Below, piece by piece: positions 45,297-53,394 of a stretch of DNA of 64,000 nt (its first letter is position 1; the number at the start of each line of letters is the position of its first letter). The notes below the pieces were generated by a model that saw only the letters and a program-made list of their open reading frames with translations, ran no database searches and was not told where the DNA came from. The DNA comes from Candidatus Scatomonas pullistercoris (GTDB lineage: Bacteria > Bacillota > Clostridia > Lachnospirales > Lachnospiraceae). The translations under genes and the position numbers were made by a program. Where the stretch lies: contig DVOO01000011.1 of NCBI GenBank assembly GCA_018713515.1, forward strand, positions 186,001 to 250,000. Reading direction: 5' to 3'.

Positions 45297-45896
45297 ATGA
45301 AGAATATACAGGCAACGGAATGGTGCCGCCATTTTATCCGGGAGCAGGTGAAGCCGGGAGACCTCTGTATTGATGCCACGGCGGGAAACGGCCATGATAC
45401 GGAGCTCCTCTGCAGGCTGGCCGGAGCGGAGGGCAGGGTGCTGGCCTTCGATATTCAGGAGACGGCGCTTAAAAAGACGGAACAGCGGCTGCGGGAGGCC
45501 GGGCTTCATGCGGGGGCCAGGCTGATCCTGGACAGCCACGTGCATATGGATAAATACGCGGAGAAGGAAACGGTTTCCTGCATTGTGTTTAATTTCGGAT
45601 ATCTTCCGGGAGGAGATCACGGGCTGGCCACCAGGCCGGAGACGAGTCTTGCGGCTGTAAAGACGGGACTCGCGCTGCTGAAAACAGGAGGCCTTATGAG
45701 TCTCTGCATTTACAGCGGCGGGGACACCGGCTATGGAGAGAGGGATGTGCTGCTGCCCTTTCTGAGAGAGCTGGATGAGCGGGAATATCTGGTGATCCGC
45801 TGCGAATACATGAACCGGAGGAAGGATCCGCCCCTGCCGGTGCTGGTGGTAAAATTGCGGCGGCACCCTTGTACAGAGGCTTCAACTTTGCTATAA
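45297..45896 (+). CDS. Class I SAM-dependent methyltransferase, YtqB family
   Basis: This 199-residue protein matches the rRNA-methylase-like family that includes Bacillus YtqB. The SAM-binding motif CIDATAGNGHDTELLCRLAG lies at about residues 22-41, the acidic loop is VLAFDIQETALKKTE, and FNFGYLPGGDH (about residue 99) is the family's catalytic-region signature. It follows prfC closely and carries the asp23 promoter in its final codons. The exact RNA or other substrate is not known from sequence. Confidence 0.88.
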   Translation: MKNIQATEWCRHFIREQVKPGDLCIDATAGNGHDTELLCRLAGAEGRVLAFDIQETALKKTEQRLREAGLHAGARLILDSHVHMDKYAEKETVSCIVFNFGYLPGGDHGLATRPETSLAAVKTGLALLKTGGLMSLCIYSGGDTGYGERDVLLPFLRELDEREYLVIRCEYMNRRKDPPLPVLVVKLRRHPCTEASTLL

Positions 45897-45897
45897 T
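45869..45897 (+). promoter_or_regulatory. Sigma-A promoter of the asp23-like gene
   Basis: TTGTAC (45869-45874), a 17-base spacer and a perfect TATAAT (45892-45897) lie in the last bases of the methylase gene, 36 bases before the start at 45933. Confidence 0.65.
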
Positions 45898-45932
45898 GAA
45901 TGAAAGTTGATCGCGGAATAGGAGGTTTTCAC

Positions 45933-46325
45933 ATGGCGGAGAGCAGAAACCTGAAAAGAAATACGTATACCATATATGATGACAATACCATCGGTACGGT
46001 ACAGATTGCGGATGAGGTGGTGGCGATCATTGCCGGGCTGGCAGCCACCGAGGTGGACGGCGTCGTATCCATGGCGGGAAATATTACGAATGATACAGTG
46101 GGCAAGCTGGGCATGAAGAATCTCTCCAGGGGAGTCAAGGTGGAGGTCCTGGAAGGGGTTGTCAGCGTGCGGCTGGCCCTGAATATCCGGTACGGGTACA
46201 GTATTCCGGAAACCTGCCAGAAGGTGCAGGAGAAGGTGAAGGCAGCCATCGAGAACATGACGGGTCTGGAAGTGGCGGATGTCAATATCAGCATTGCGGA
46301 AGTAGTGCTGGAGGGGACAAAATAG
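45933..46325 (+). CDS. Asp23/Gls24 family envelope stress protein (YqhY-like)
   Basis: This 130-residue cytoplasmic protein has the Asp23 core: VQIADEVVAIIAGLAATEVDG at about residues 25-45, a Gly-rich loop (GVKVEVLEGVVSVRLAL) and TCQKVQEKVKAAIENMTGL near the end. In Bacillus the orthologue YqhY also precedes nusB. AGGAGG lies 9 bases before the start at 45933, so the longer frame from 45900 is not used. It has its own promoter and a strong terminator, so it is monocistronic. Confidence 0.92.
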   Translation: MAESRNLKRNTYTIYDDNTIGTVQIADEVVAIIAGLAATEVDGVVSMAGNITNDTVGKLGMKNLSRGVKVEVLEGVVSVRLALNIRYGYSIPETCQKVQEKVKAAIENMTGLEVADVNISIAEVVLEGTK

Positions 46326-46369
46326 TCAGAACCGGCACAGACAGCGGATAGGCCTGTCGGGCCGCAGGA

Positions 46370-46413
46370 AACCGCGGGGCCGGAGCAGAACTGCTCAGCG
46401 GCCCCGCGGTTTT
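46370..46413 (+). terminator. Strong rho-independent terminator between asp23 and nusB
   Basis: AACCGCGGGGCCG (46370-46382) pairs with CGGCCCCGCGGTT (46399-46411), and GAGCAG/CTGCTC extends the stem inside, followed by a T run. Confidence 0.85.
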
Positions 46414-46453
46414 CATACAGTCTGCCTCAAATATACAGGAAATGGAGACAGTT

Positions 46454-46900
46454 ATGAAACGGAGCGAACTGAGAGAGAATATTTTTAAATTGCTTTTTAT
46501 GGCGCAGTTTAACAGCCCGGAAGAGATGCCGGAGCAGCTGAGACTGTATTTTAAGGCGGCGGAGGAGGGCCGGGAGGATATTGTCTGCGGTCAGGCGCCC
46601 ACGGACCGGGACGAAACGTACATGCAGGAGAAATACAGCCGGATCTGCGAAAAACTTCCGGAAATCGACGCCCTGCTGAATGCCACGGCGGTGGGCTGGA
46701 AAACAAGCCGCATGAACAAGGTGGATCTGACAGTTCTGCGGCTGGCCGTATACGAGATGAAGTACGATGAAGAAGTGCCCACAGCGGTAGCCATCAATGA
46801 GGCTGTGGAGCTGGCCAGACGTTTCGGCGGGGATGATTCCACATCCTTTGTGAACGGGATTCTGGGAAAGGTGGCCAGAGAGACGGGCGGAGAACCGTGA
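46454..46900 (+). CDS. nusB: Transcription antitermination protein NusB
   Basis: NusB binds boxA RNA with NusE (S10) to keep RNA polymerase processive in rRNA operons. The all-helical family pattern is clear: RSELRENIFKLLFMAQF at the start, then MNKVDLTVLRLAVYEM, VPTAVAINEAVELARRFGG and FVNGILGKVA. The start at 46454 has GGAG 6 bases upstream; the Met at 46442 overlaps that site. The gene ends in a 4-base overlap with xseA. Confidence 0.94.
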   Translation: MKRSELRENIFKLLFMAQFNSPEEMPEQLRLYFKAAEEGREDIVCGQAPTDRDETYMQEKYSRICEKLPEIDALLNATAVGWKTSRMNKVDLTVLRLAVYEMKYDEEVPTAVAINEAVELARRFGGDDSTSFVNGILGKVARETGGEP

Positions 46901-48156
46901 GCGGCATCTATACGGTAGGCCAGGTAAATACCTATATTAAGAACCTGTTCCTGCAGGATTTTCTGCTGAAAAGGATTTCGGTCAGAGGGGAGATCAGCAA
47001 CTGCAGGTATCACCCCTCCGGCCACATCTATTTTTCCCTGAAGGATGAGACAGGGGCCCTGTCCTGCATCATGTTTGCGGGAGCCCGGCGCGGTCTGGCC
47101 TTCCGGATGAAGGACGGAGACAAGGTGGTGGTGGAGGGCACCGTCGATGTATACGAGCGCGACGGAAGATATCAGCTCTACGCCAAAAGGATTACCCTGG
47201 AGGGAGCAGGTCTTCTCTATGAACGTTTTCTGGCGCTGAAAGCGGAGCTGGAGGAGATGGGAATGTTTGCCCCGGAATATAAACAGCCGGTTCCGGCCTA
47301 CGTAAAGCGTCTGGGAATCGTGACGGCGCCCACCGGGGCCGCCATCCGGGATATCCAGAATATCGCTCTCCGCAGAAATCCCTATATTCAGCTGATTCTG
47401 TACCCGGCCCTCGTGCAGGGAGAGGGGGCAGCGGCCAGCATTGTGCGGGGGATCAGGACCCTTGACCGTCTGGGCCTGGACGCGATCATCGTCGGCCGCG
47501 GCGGCGGCTCCATTGAGGATCTGTGGGCTTTTAATGAGGAGGCGGTGGCCCGGGCGATTTTTGAATGCCGCACCCCGGTGATTTCCGCGGTGGGCCACGA
47601 GACGGACACAACAATTGCGGATTACGTGGCGGATCTGCGGGCCCCCACACCTTCGGCGGCGGCGGAACTTGCCGTGGCGGATATACGGGGCATCCTGGAC
47701 CGGATATCCGCTGCCCGCCGGCGTCTGCGCACGGGTATGGAGAGAATTCTGGATGAGCGGCGGGAGAGACTCGCCCGCTGCAGGACCCGCTGGATGTATC
47801 TGAGTCCTGAGAATCAGATCCGGGAAAAACGCCGGCGCCTGGCGGAGGCGGACCGGAAGCTCCGGGAGCTTTTCCAGGCGCGGCTGGAGGCCGCCAGGCA
47901 CAGACTGGCGCTTGCTGCCGAGAAGATGAAAGGGCTGTCTCCCCTGACCAAGCTGGAGCAGGGCTGCGCTTACGTGGAAGACGCGGAGGCGCGGCCGGTG
48001 TCCAGCATCCGGGAGACAGCGCCCGGAGCTCTGCTGAAGATTCAGCTGCGGGACGGCTGCATCTGGAGTGTTGTTCAGAAAATAGAAGAGACAGAGAGAG
48101 GTTGGGAAAATGGAAGAACCGCAGAAGCAGGAGAAAAGCCTGGAGGAGGCCTTTGA
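46897..48156 (+). CDS. xseA: Exodeoxyribonuclease VII large subunit
   Basis: XseA is the catalytic subunit of a single-strand exonuclease. An N-terminal OB fold (YTVGQVNTYIKNLF, ISVRGEISNCRYHPSGHIYF) precedes the catalytic domain with IGVVTAPTGAAIRDI-like VTAPTGAAIRDIQNI, VGRGGGSIEDLWAFN and VISAVGHETDTTIAD. A long helical coiled-coil region then leads to the C-terminus. The 419-residue length is normal. The GTG start overlaps the nusB stop, and the end overlaps xseB by 47 bases. Confidence 0.95.
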   Translation: MSGIYTVGQVNTYIKNLFLQDFLLKRISVRGEISNCRYHPSGHIYFSLKDETGALSCIMFAGARRGLAFRMKDGDKVVVEGTVDVYERDGRYQLYAKRITLEGAGLLYERFLALKAELEEMGMFAPEYKQPVPAYVKRLGIVTAPTGAAIRDIQNIALRRNPYIQLILYPALVQGEGAAASIVRGIRTLDRLGLDAIIVGRGGGSIEDLWAFNEEAVARAIFECRTPVISAVGHETDTTIADYVADLRAPTPSAAAELAVADIRGILDRISAARRRLRTGMERILDERRERLARCRTRWMYLSPENQIREKRRRLAEADRKLRELFQARLEAARHRLALAAEKMKGLSPLTKLEQGCAYVEDAEARPVSSIRETAPGALLKIQLRDGCIWSVVQKIEETERGWENGRTAEAGEKPGGGL

Positions 48157-48328
48157 GGAGCTGGACGCGCTGGCGGAGCGGCTGGAGGAGAAGGGAATTT
48201 CCCTGGATGAATCCTTCCGGCTGTACAAGCAGGGGATGGATCTCCTGCAGTTCTGCAGCCGCCAGATCGATACCGTAGAAAAGAAAATGCTTCAGATAGA
48301 TGAGAATGGTGAAATCAGTGAATTTTAA
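48110..48328 (+). CDS. xseB: Exodeoxyribonuclease VII small subunit
   Basis: This 72-residue helical protein has the XseB pattern SLEEAFEELDALAERLE then SLDESFRLYKQGMDLL, and forms multimers on XseA. It begins within the xseA end, with a GAGAGAGG site upstream, and its own end overlaps ispA. Confidence 0.94.
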   Translation: MEEPQKQEKSLEEAFEELDALAERLEEKGISLDESFRLYKQGMDLLQFCSRQIDTVEKKMLQIDENGEISEF

Positions 48329-49214
48329 AGAAGAACTGGAAAAGAAAACAAAGCAGGCAGAGGAAATCGTTCTCTCATTTCTGCCCCGGGCCCAGGGCTT
48401 TCCCGGGAAAATCATAGAGGCCATGAATTACAGCATGAGGGCCGGAGGAAAGCGGATCCGCCCGGTGCTGCTGCAGGCGTCCTATGAAATGCTCGGCGGC
48501 CGGGGACGGACGGCCTGGCCCTTTATGGCGGCCATTGAAATGGTGCACACGCATTCGCTGATCCATGACGATCTTCCGGCCATTGACAACGATGCCTACC
48601 GCAGGGGCAAGAAGACGACCCATGCGGTATACGGGGAGGCCATGGGAATCTTAAGCGGCGATGCGCTGCTGAACTACGCCTATGAGACGGCGCTTTCTTC
48701 CCTGTCGGATCCGGAGTACCGGGACAGGAAGATACAGGCTCTGCAGATCCTGGCCCGCAGAAGCGGAATCGGCGGAATGCTGGGGGGCCAGAGCGTGGAT
48801 GTGGAAAATGAGAAGCAGGGGAGCAGGAATATCAGCAGCCAGGAACTGGACTATATTTACCTGAATAAGACATCGGCCCTTTTACAGGCCCCGCTGGAGA
48901 TGGGAGCGGTCCTGGCCGGGGCCGGGGAGCATGAGACGGCTGCCATGGAACAGATTGGGATGAAGGCCGGGCTGGCCTTTCAGATCCGGGACGATATCCT
49001 GGATGTAACCAGCAGCCTGGAAGAACTGGGGAAGCCGGTTTTTTCCGATGCAAAGAACCAGAAGACCACATATGTGACGCTGTATGGGGAGGAGAAGGCG
49101 GAAGAGATTGTGCAGGAGCTTACCCGGGAAGCAATGGAGATTCTTGAAAAACTTCCGGGCGAGAAGGATTTTCTGATGGAACTGCTCCGCTGGCTGGCAC
49201 TGAGAAAAAAATAA
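48318..49214 (+). CDS. ispA: Polyprenyl (farnesyl) diphosphate synthase
   Basis: This enzyme condenses isopentenyl and allylic diphosphates, giving farnesyl or geranylgeranyl diphosphate for undecaprenol and quinones. The first Asp-rich motif is IHDDLPAIDND, the substrate motif is GGKRIRP, and the second Asp-rich motif is FQIRDDILD. The GTG at 48318 is favoured because GGTGA lies 5 bases upstream and the protein then starts NFKEEL as usual; ATG 48300 or GTG 48309 are alternatives. The gene overlaps xseB and is followed by dxs. Confidence 0.93.
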   Translation: MNFKEELEKKTKQAEEIVLSFLPRAQGFPGKIIEAMNYSMRAGGKRIRPVLLQASYEMLGGRGRTAWPFMAAIEMVHTHSLIHDDLPAIDNDAYRRGKKTTHAVYGEAMGILSGDALLNYAYETALSSLSDPEYRDRKIQALQILARRSGIGGMLGGQSVDVENEKQGSRNISSQELDYIYLNKTSALLQAPLEMGAVLAGAGEHETAAMEQIGMKAGLAFQIRDDILDVTSSLEELGKPVFSDAKNQKTTYVTLYGEEKAEEIVQELTREAMEILEKLPGEKDFLMELLRWLALRKK

Positions 49215-49272
49215 ACGTTTTCTTTGTAAGCCCGTCGAAGAGACAGAGATGTGTTGGATAGGGATGATGCAA

Positions 49273-51153
49273 ATGTTAGAAAAGATCAAAAAGCCAAATG
49301 ATGTGAAGAAGATTCCGGAGGAACGCCTGCCAAAGCTGGCCGAGGAGATCAGGGGATTTTTGATTAAAAGCTTAAGCCGGACGGGAGGCCACCTGGCCTC
49401 AAATCTGGGGGTAGTGGAGCTGACGATTGCTCTGCACCGGGTTTACAGCCTGCCGGACGACAAGATCATCTGGGATGTGGGCCATCAGGCTTACACCCAT
49501 AAGATCCTGACAGGACGGATGGGCGAATTTGAGCGCCTGCGCCAGGCCGGGGGCATCAGCGGTTTCCCGAGACGGGACGAAAGTCCCTGTGACAGCTTTG
49601 ATACAGGGCACAGTTCCACCTCGATTTCCGCGGGACTTGGCTATGTGCGGGCGAGGGATCTGAAGAAGGAGTCCTATCGCGTGGTATCCGTGATCGGGGA
49701 CGGGGCCCTGACGGGGGGAATGGCCTTCGAGGCCATGAATAACGCGGCTGATCTGAAGACGAATTTTGTGATTGTGCTGAACGATAATGAAATGTCCATT
49801 TCCAGAAATGTGGGAGGCATCTCCGACTACCTGGCGGAGGTGCGGACCTCCTCGGCCTATACAGGCTTTAAGATGGGGGTCACCTCGGCCCTGGAGAAGC
49901 TGCCGGGACTGGGGCGGGGGATCGTGGATACGCTGCGGAAGACAAAGAGCAGCATCAAACAGCTGGTGATTCCCGGCATGTTTTTTGAGAATATGGGACT
50001 TACCTATCTGGGACCGGTGAACGGCCACAACATCCGCCAGCTGATCAAGGTGCTGTCGGAAGCCAGGCGGTTTGAGGGTGCGGTGCTGGTACATGTGGTG
50101 ACAGAGAAGGGCCGCGGCTATGAGCCGGCCATGCGCCATCCGGCCAGATTTCACGGAACAGCGCCCTTTGAGATTGAGACGGGCCTGCCGGCAAAGCGGG
50201 AAGGCCCCACCTATACGGATATTTTTTCCACCGTCATGCGGAAGATGGGAGACCGGGAGCCGCAGGTGGCGGCGGTGACGGCATCCATGGCCACGGGAAC
50301 AGGGCTGAAACGCTTTTCCAACATGTTTCCGGAGCGATTCTTTGATGTGGGAATCGCGGAACAGCACGCGGTGACCTTCGCAGCCGGGCTGGCTCTTGGA
50401 GGCCTGGTGCCGGTGGTGGCCATCTATTCTTCTTTTCTTCAGCGGGCCTACGATCAGATTCTGGAGGACATCTGCCTGCAGAACCTCCATGTGGTATTTG
50501 CCGTGGACCGCGCCGGCCTGGTGGGCTCTGACGGTAAGACCCACCAGGGGCTTTTCGATCTGTCCTATCTGGGTGAAATGCCGGGAATGACGATCCTGGC
50601 CCCCAAGAATCTCTGGGAGCTGTCCGATATGATGAAATTTGCGGTGCATTTTGACGGTCCCATAGCGGTGCGGTACCCCAGGGGCGAGGCGGTGACGGAA
50701 TTTAAGGAAGCGCGGCAGCCTGTGGAACTGGGAAAGGCCGAGGTACTGGAGAGGGGAAGCCGGACGGCTCTGCTGGCTGTAGGCGCCATGGTGCCGGTAG
50801 CTGCCCGGGCCGCAGAGATTCTGAAAGAGCAGGGCATGGAAGTGACGCTGGTAAATATGCGTTTCGTGAAGCCCTTTGACCGGGAGCTGCTCCGGGAACT
50901 GGCAGAAGACCATGAGCTTTTCGTAACTCTGGAAGAGAATGTGGAAATCGGCGGCTTCGGACAGCAGGTGCTGGCTTTTGTGGAACGGGAAGAGCTGCCG
51001 GTAACTGTCTGCATTGCGGCAGTGCCGGATCAGTTTGTGGGCCACGGCAGCGTGGCCTGGCAGAGAGAACAGTGCGGTCTGGACGCGGAGTCTGTGGCAG
51101 ACCGGATCAGAAAGCGTCTGGCAGAATCCGCCGGACGCGGGAGGACGGAATGA
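49273..51153 (+). CDS. dxs: 1-deoxy-D-xylulose-5-phosphate synthase
   Basis: Dxs condenses pyruvate and glyceraldehyde-3-phosphate using thiamine diphosphate, the first step of the MEP isoprenoid pathway. HLASNLGVVELTIALH, WDVGHQAYTHK and the cofactor motif IGDGALTGGMAFEAMNN are all present, then the transketolase-type central domain with FDVGIAEQHAVTFAAGLA. The 626-residue length is normal. Three in-frame ATGs lie at 49264, 49267 and 49273; the last has AGGG 9 bases away and starts MLEKIKKP as homologues do. It overlaps tlyA by an ATGA junction. Confidence 0.95.
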   Translation: MLEKIKKPNDVKKIPEERLPKLAEEIRGFLIKSLSRTGGHLASNLGVVELTIALHRVYSLPDDKIIWDVGHQAYTHKILTGRMGEFERLRQAGGISGFPRRDESPCDSFDTGHSSTSISAGLGYVRARDLKKESYRVVSVIGDGALTGGMAFEAMNNAADLKTNFVIVLNDNEMSISRNVGGISDYLAEVRTSSAYTGFKMGVTSALEKLPGLGRGIVDTLRKTKSSIKQLVIPGMFFENMGLTYLGPVNGHNIRQLIKVLSEARRFEGAVLVHVVTEKGRGYEPAMRHPARFHGTAPFEIETGLPAKREGPTYTDIFSTVMRKMGDREPQVAAVTASMATGTGLKRFSNMFPERFFDVGIAEQHAVTFAAGLALGGLVPVVAIYSSFLQRAYDQILEDICLQNLHVVFAVDRAGLVGSDGKTHQGLFDLSYLGEMPGMTILAPKNLWELSDMMKFAVHFDGPIAVRYPRGEAVTEFKEARQPVELGKAEVLERGSRTALLAVGAMVPVAARAAEILKEQGMEVTLVNMRFVKPFDRELLRELAEDHELFVTLEENVEIGGFGQQVLAFVEREELPVTVCIAAVPDQFVGHGSVAWQREQCGLDAESVADRIRKRLAESAGRGRTE

Positions 51154-51968
51154 AGGAACGTTTGGATGTACTGGTGGCCGGCCGGGGCTTAGCACCCTCC
51201 AGAGAAAAGGCAAAGGCCATGATCATGGCCGGGGAAATTCTGGTGGACGGACAGAGAGAAGACAAGCCCGGGACCTCTTTTCCCGATACGGTGGAGATTA
51301 CGGTGAAGGGGAATCCCCTTCCCTTCGTGAGCCGCGGCGGCTTAAAGCTGGACAAGGCGGTAAAATGTTTTGGCCTGGAACTGCAGGGAAGAGTCTGCAT
51401 GGATGTGGGCAGTTCCACGGGAGGATTTACGGACTGCATGCTGCAGAACGGCGCGACCAAGGTATACGCGGTGGATGTGGGTCATGGCCAGCTGGCCTGG
51501 AAACTCCGGGAGGACGGGCGGGTGGTCTGTATGGAGCGGACCAATATCCGCTATGTGACAGCCGCCGATATCGGAGAGCCGCCGTCCTTTGTATCGGTGG
51601 ACGTATCTTTTATCTCCCTGACCAAGATTCTGCTGCCGGTGAAGGAGCTGATGACAGAGAAGGCGGAGCTGGTCTGCCTGATCAAACCCCAGTTTGAAGC
51701 GGGAAGAGAGAAGGTCGGAAAAAAAGGCGTAGTCCGGGATCCGGCTGTGCACAGAGAAGTGATCCGGACCGTGGCAGCGTACGCCCTGGAGCTGGGCCTG
51801 ACGCTGCGGGCTCTGGATTTTTCGCCGGTCAAGGGGCCGGAGGGCAACATTGAATATCTGATCTATCTGGAAAAAGACGGAAACGGAGAGCCCCGGAAGG
51901 AGCTGCCGGAGGAATTTGAGCAGAAGATCGGGGAAATCGTAAAGACGGCCCATGAAACGCTGGATTAA
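51150..51968 (+). CDS. tlyA: TlyA family rRNA 2'-O-methyltransferase (S4/FtsJ domains)
   Basis: The protein has an N-terminal S4 RNA-binding domain (KERLDVLVAGRGLAPSREKA) and a FtsJ-like methyltransferase domain with the SAM motif MDVGSSTGGFTDCMLQNGA. In mycobacteria TlyA 2'-O-methylates 16S and 23S rRNA; the Firmicute orthologue is YqxC. The 272-residue length is normal. The start at 51150 overlaps the dxs stop and follows GGGAGG, so the longer frame inside dxs is not used. Confidence 0.93.
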   Translation: MKERLDVLVAGRGLAPSREKAKAMIMAGEILVDGQREDKPGTSFPDTVEITVKGNPLPFVSRGGLKLDKAVKCFGLELQGRVCMDVGSSTGGFTDCMLQNGATKVYAVDVGHGQLAWKLREDGRVVCMERTNIRYVTAADIGEPPSFVSVDVSFISLTKILLPVKELMTEKAELVCLIKPQFEAGREKVGKKGVVRDPAVHREVIRTVAAYALELGLTLRALDFSPVKGPEGNIEYLIYLEKDGNGEPRKELPEEFEQKIGEIVKTAHETLD

Positions 51969-52007
51969 CCGGCGGCCCGGGCCAGGTTCCGCAGGAGGAT
52001 ATCTTTC

Positions 52008-52871
52008 ATGAAGCATTTTTACATCATAGCGAACCGGATCAAGGATAAGGATCTGACTGTGGCGGGGGAGATTGAACAGTATCTGAAGGCCCATGGCTGC
52101 CGCTGTACCGTGGAGACGGAGAAACCGGAAGAAAAAGGCCGCAGCTACCGCTATACGGATCCGGACGGGATTCCCGGTGACATCGAATGTCTGATCGTGC
52201 TGGGGGGAGACGGTACGCTGCTGCAGGCGGCCAGGGATGTGGCGGGGCGCCAGATCCCGCTGCTGGGCATCAATCTGGGAACCCTGGGCTACCTGGCTGA
52301 AATTGACCGGCAGAATATTATTCCGGCTCTGGACCGGCTGATGGGGGACGAATATGTGATCGAGCGCAGGATGATGCTCTGCGGCAGGGTCTACCGGGGG
52401 GAGCAGCTGCTGGAGGAGGATATTGCCCTGAACGATATCGTAATCGGCGGCCAGGAGAATTTTTCTCTTATTGAAATCAACAATTATGTAAACGGAAAAT
52501 TCCTGAATACATACCGGGCGGACGGCATCATTATCGCCACCCCCACAGGATCCACCGGGTACAGTCTGTCGGCCGGCGGGCCGCTGATCTCACCTTCTGC
52601 GGCGCTGTTTCTGATGACGCCGCTGGCCCCCCATACCTTGAATACGAGAAGTATTGTTTTTCCGCCGGAAAACAGGATCACAGTGGAAATCGGACACGGA
52701 CGGGACGGCCAGGAGCAGAATGCCGCCGCTTATTTTGACGGGGATACTCTGGTGCCCATGGGAAGCGGAGACAGAATCGAGATTACCCGCGCCGCGCGGG
52801 ATACCCTGATCGTAAAAATTCATAACAGCAGCTTTCTGGAAGTTTTGAGAAGCAAGATGAGCAACAGGTAG
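52008..52871 (+). CDS. nadK: NAD kinase
   Basis: NAD kinase makes NADP from NAD and ATP. The nucleotide motif VLGGDGTLLQAARD is at about residues 64-77, NDIVIGG and the conserved TPTGSTGYSLSAGGPLISP stretch follow. The 287-residue length is usual. AGGAGG lies 9 bases before the start. It sits between tlyA and argR, the common Firmicute order. Confidence 0.95.
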   Translation: MKHFYIIANRIKDKDLTVAGEIEQYLKAHGCRCTVETEKPEEKGRSYRYTDPDGIPGDIECLIVLGGDGTLLQAARDVAGRQIPLLGINLGTLGYLAEIDRQNIIPALDRLMGDEYVIERRMMLCGRVYRGEQLLEEDIALNDIVIGGQENFSLIEINNYVNGKFLNTYRADGIIIATPTGSTGYSLSAGGPLISPSAALFLMTPLAPHTLNTRSIVFPPENRITVEIGHGRDGQEQNAAAYFDGDTLVPMGSGDRIEITRAARDTLIVKIHNSSFLEVLRSKMSNR

Positions 52872-52890
52872 CAGAACAGGGGTGAGGAAC

Positions 52891-53358
52891 ATGAAGATAG
52901 CAAGGCATGCGGAAATTATCAAATTAATTAATCAGTATGAAATAGAGACCCAGGAGGAGCTGGCGGCCCGTCTGAACGAAAACGGTTTTTCCGTTACCCA
53001 GGCCACGGTTTCCAGGGATATCCGGCAGCTGAATCTGACCAAAATGCCCTCGGAAAACGGTAAGTTCCGCTACGTACTGATGCAGAAGCAGGATCAGAAG
53101 ATTTCGGAAAAGTATTCCAGAGTCCTGAAGGACGCGGTGGTTTCCATGGATGTGGCCCAGAATATTCTGGTGGTCAAAACCGTCTCCGGAATGGCCATGG
53201 CCGCGGCCGCGGCTCTGGATGAGCTGAACTGGAGTGAGATCGTGGGCTGCATTGCCGGGGACAATACCATCATGTGCGCGGTGCGCAGCGCCGGGGAGGC
53301 GGTCCAGGTTCTGGATAAGCTCCGGAAGATGCTGAATATCTTTGAAAAGGCACATTGA
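52891..53358 (+). CDS. argR: Arginine repressor ArgR/AhrC
   Basis: The 155-residue protein has an N-terminal winged helix (KIARHAEIIKLINQYEIETQ, then FSVTQATVSRDIRQLNLTK) and a C-terminal oligomerisation and arginine-binding domain ending with GCIAGDNTIMCAVRS. It represses arginine synthesis and activates catabolism as a hexamer when arginine is bound. GGGGTGAGG precedes the start at 52891; a GTG three codons upstream is less likely. recN follows closely. Confidence 0.94.
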   Translation: MKIARHAEIIKLINQYEIETQEELAARLNENGFSVTQATVSRDIRQLNLTKMPSENGKFRYVLMQKQDQKISEKYSRVLKDAVVSMDVAQNILVVKTVSGMAMAAAAALDELNWSEIVGCIAGDNTIMCAVRSAGEAVQVLDKLRKMLNIFEKAH

Positions 53359-53394
53359 GGAGCGTTTTGGACAGGGCAGCGGAGAGGTGGGAAA

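Noticed and set aside
43896-45866. A 656-codon open frame antisense to prfC and the methylase gene
   Set aside because: It is a shadow of high-GC coding DNA: the sense frame is a complete RF3 with a ribosome binding site and promoter, and the antisense product has no recognisable motif. The same applies to the long antisense frames over glgP, dxs, recN, hprK and ftsH.
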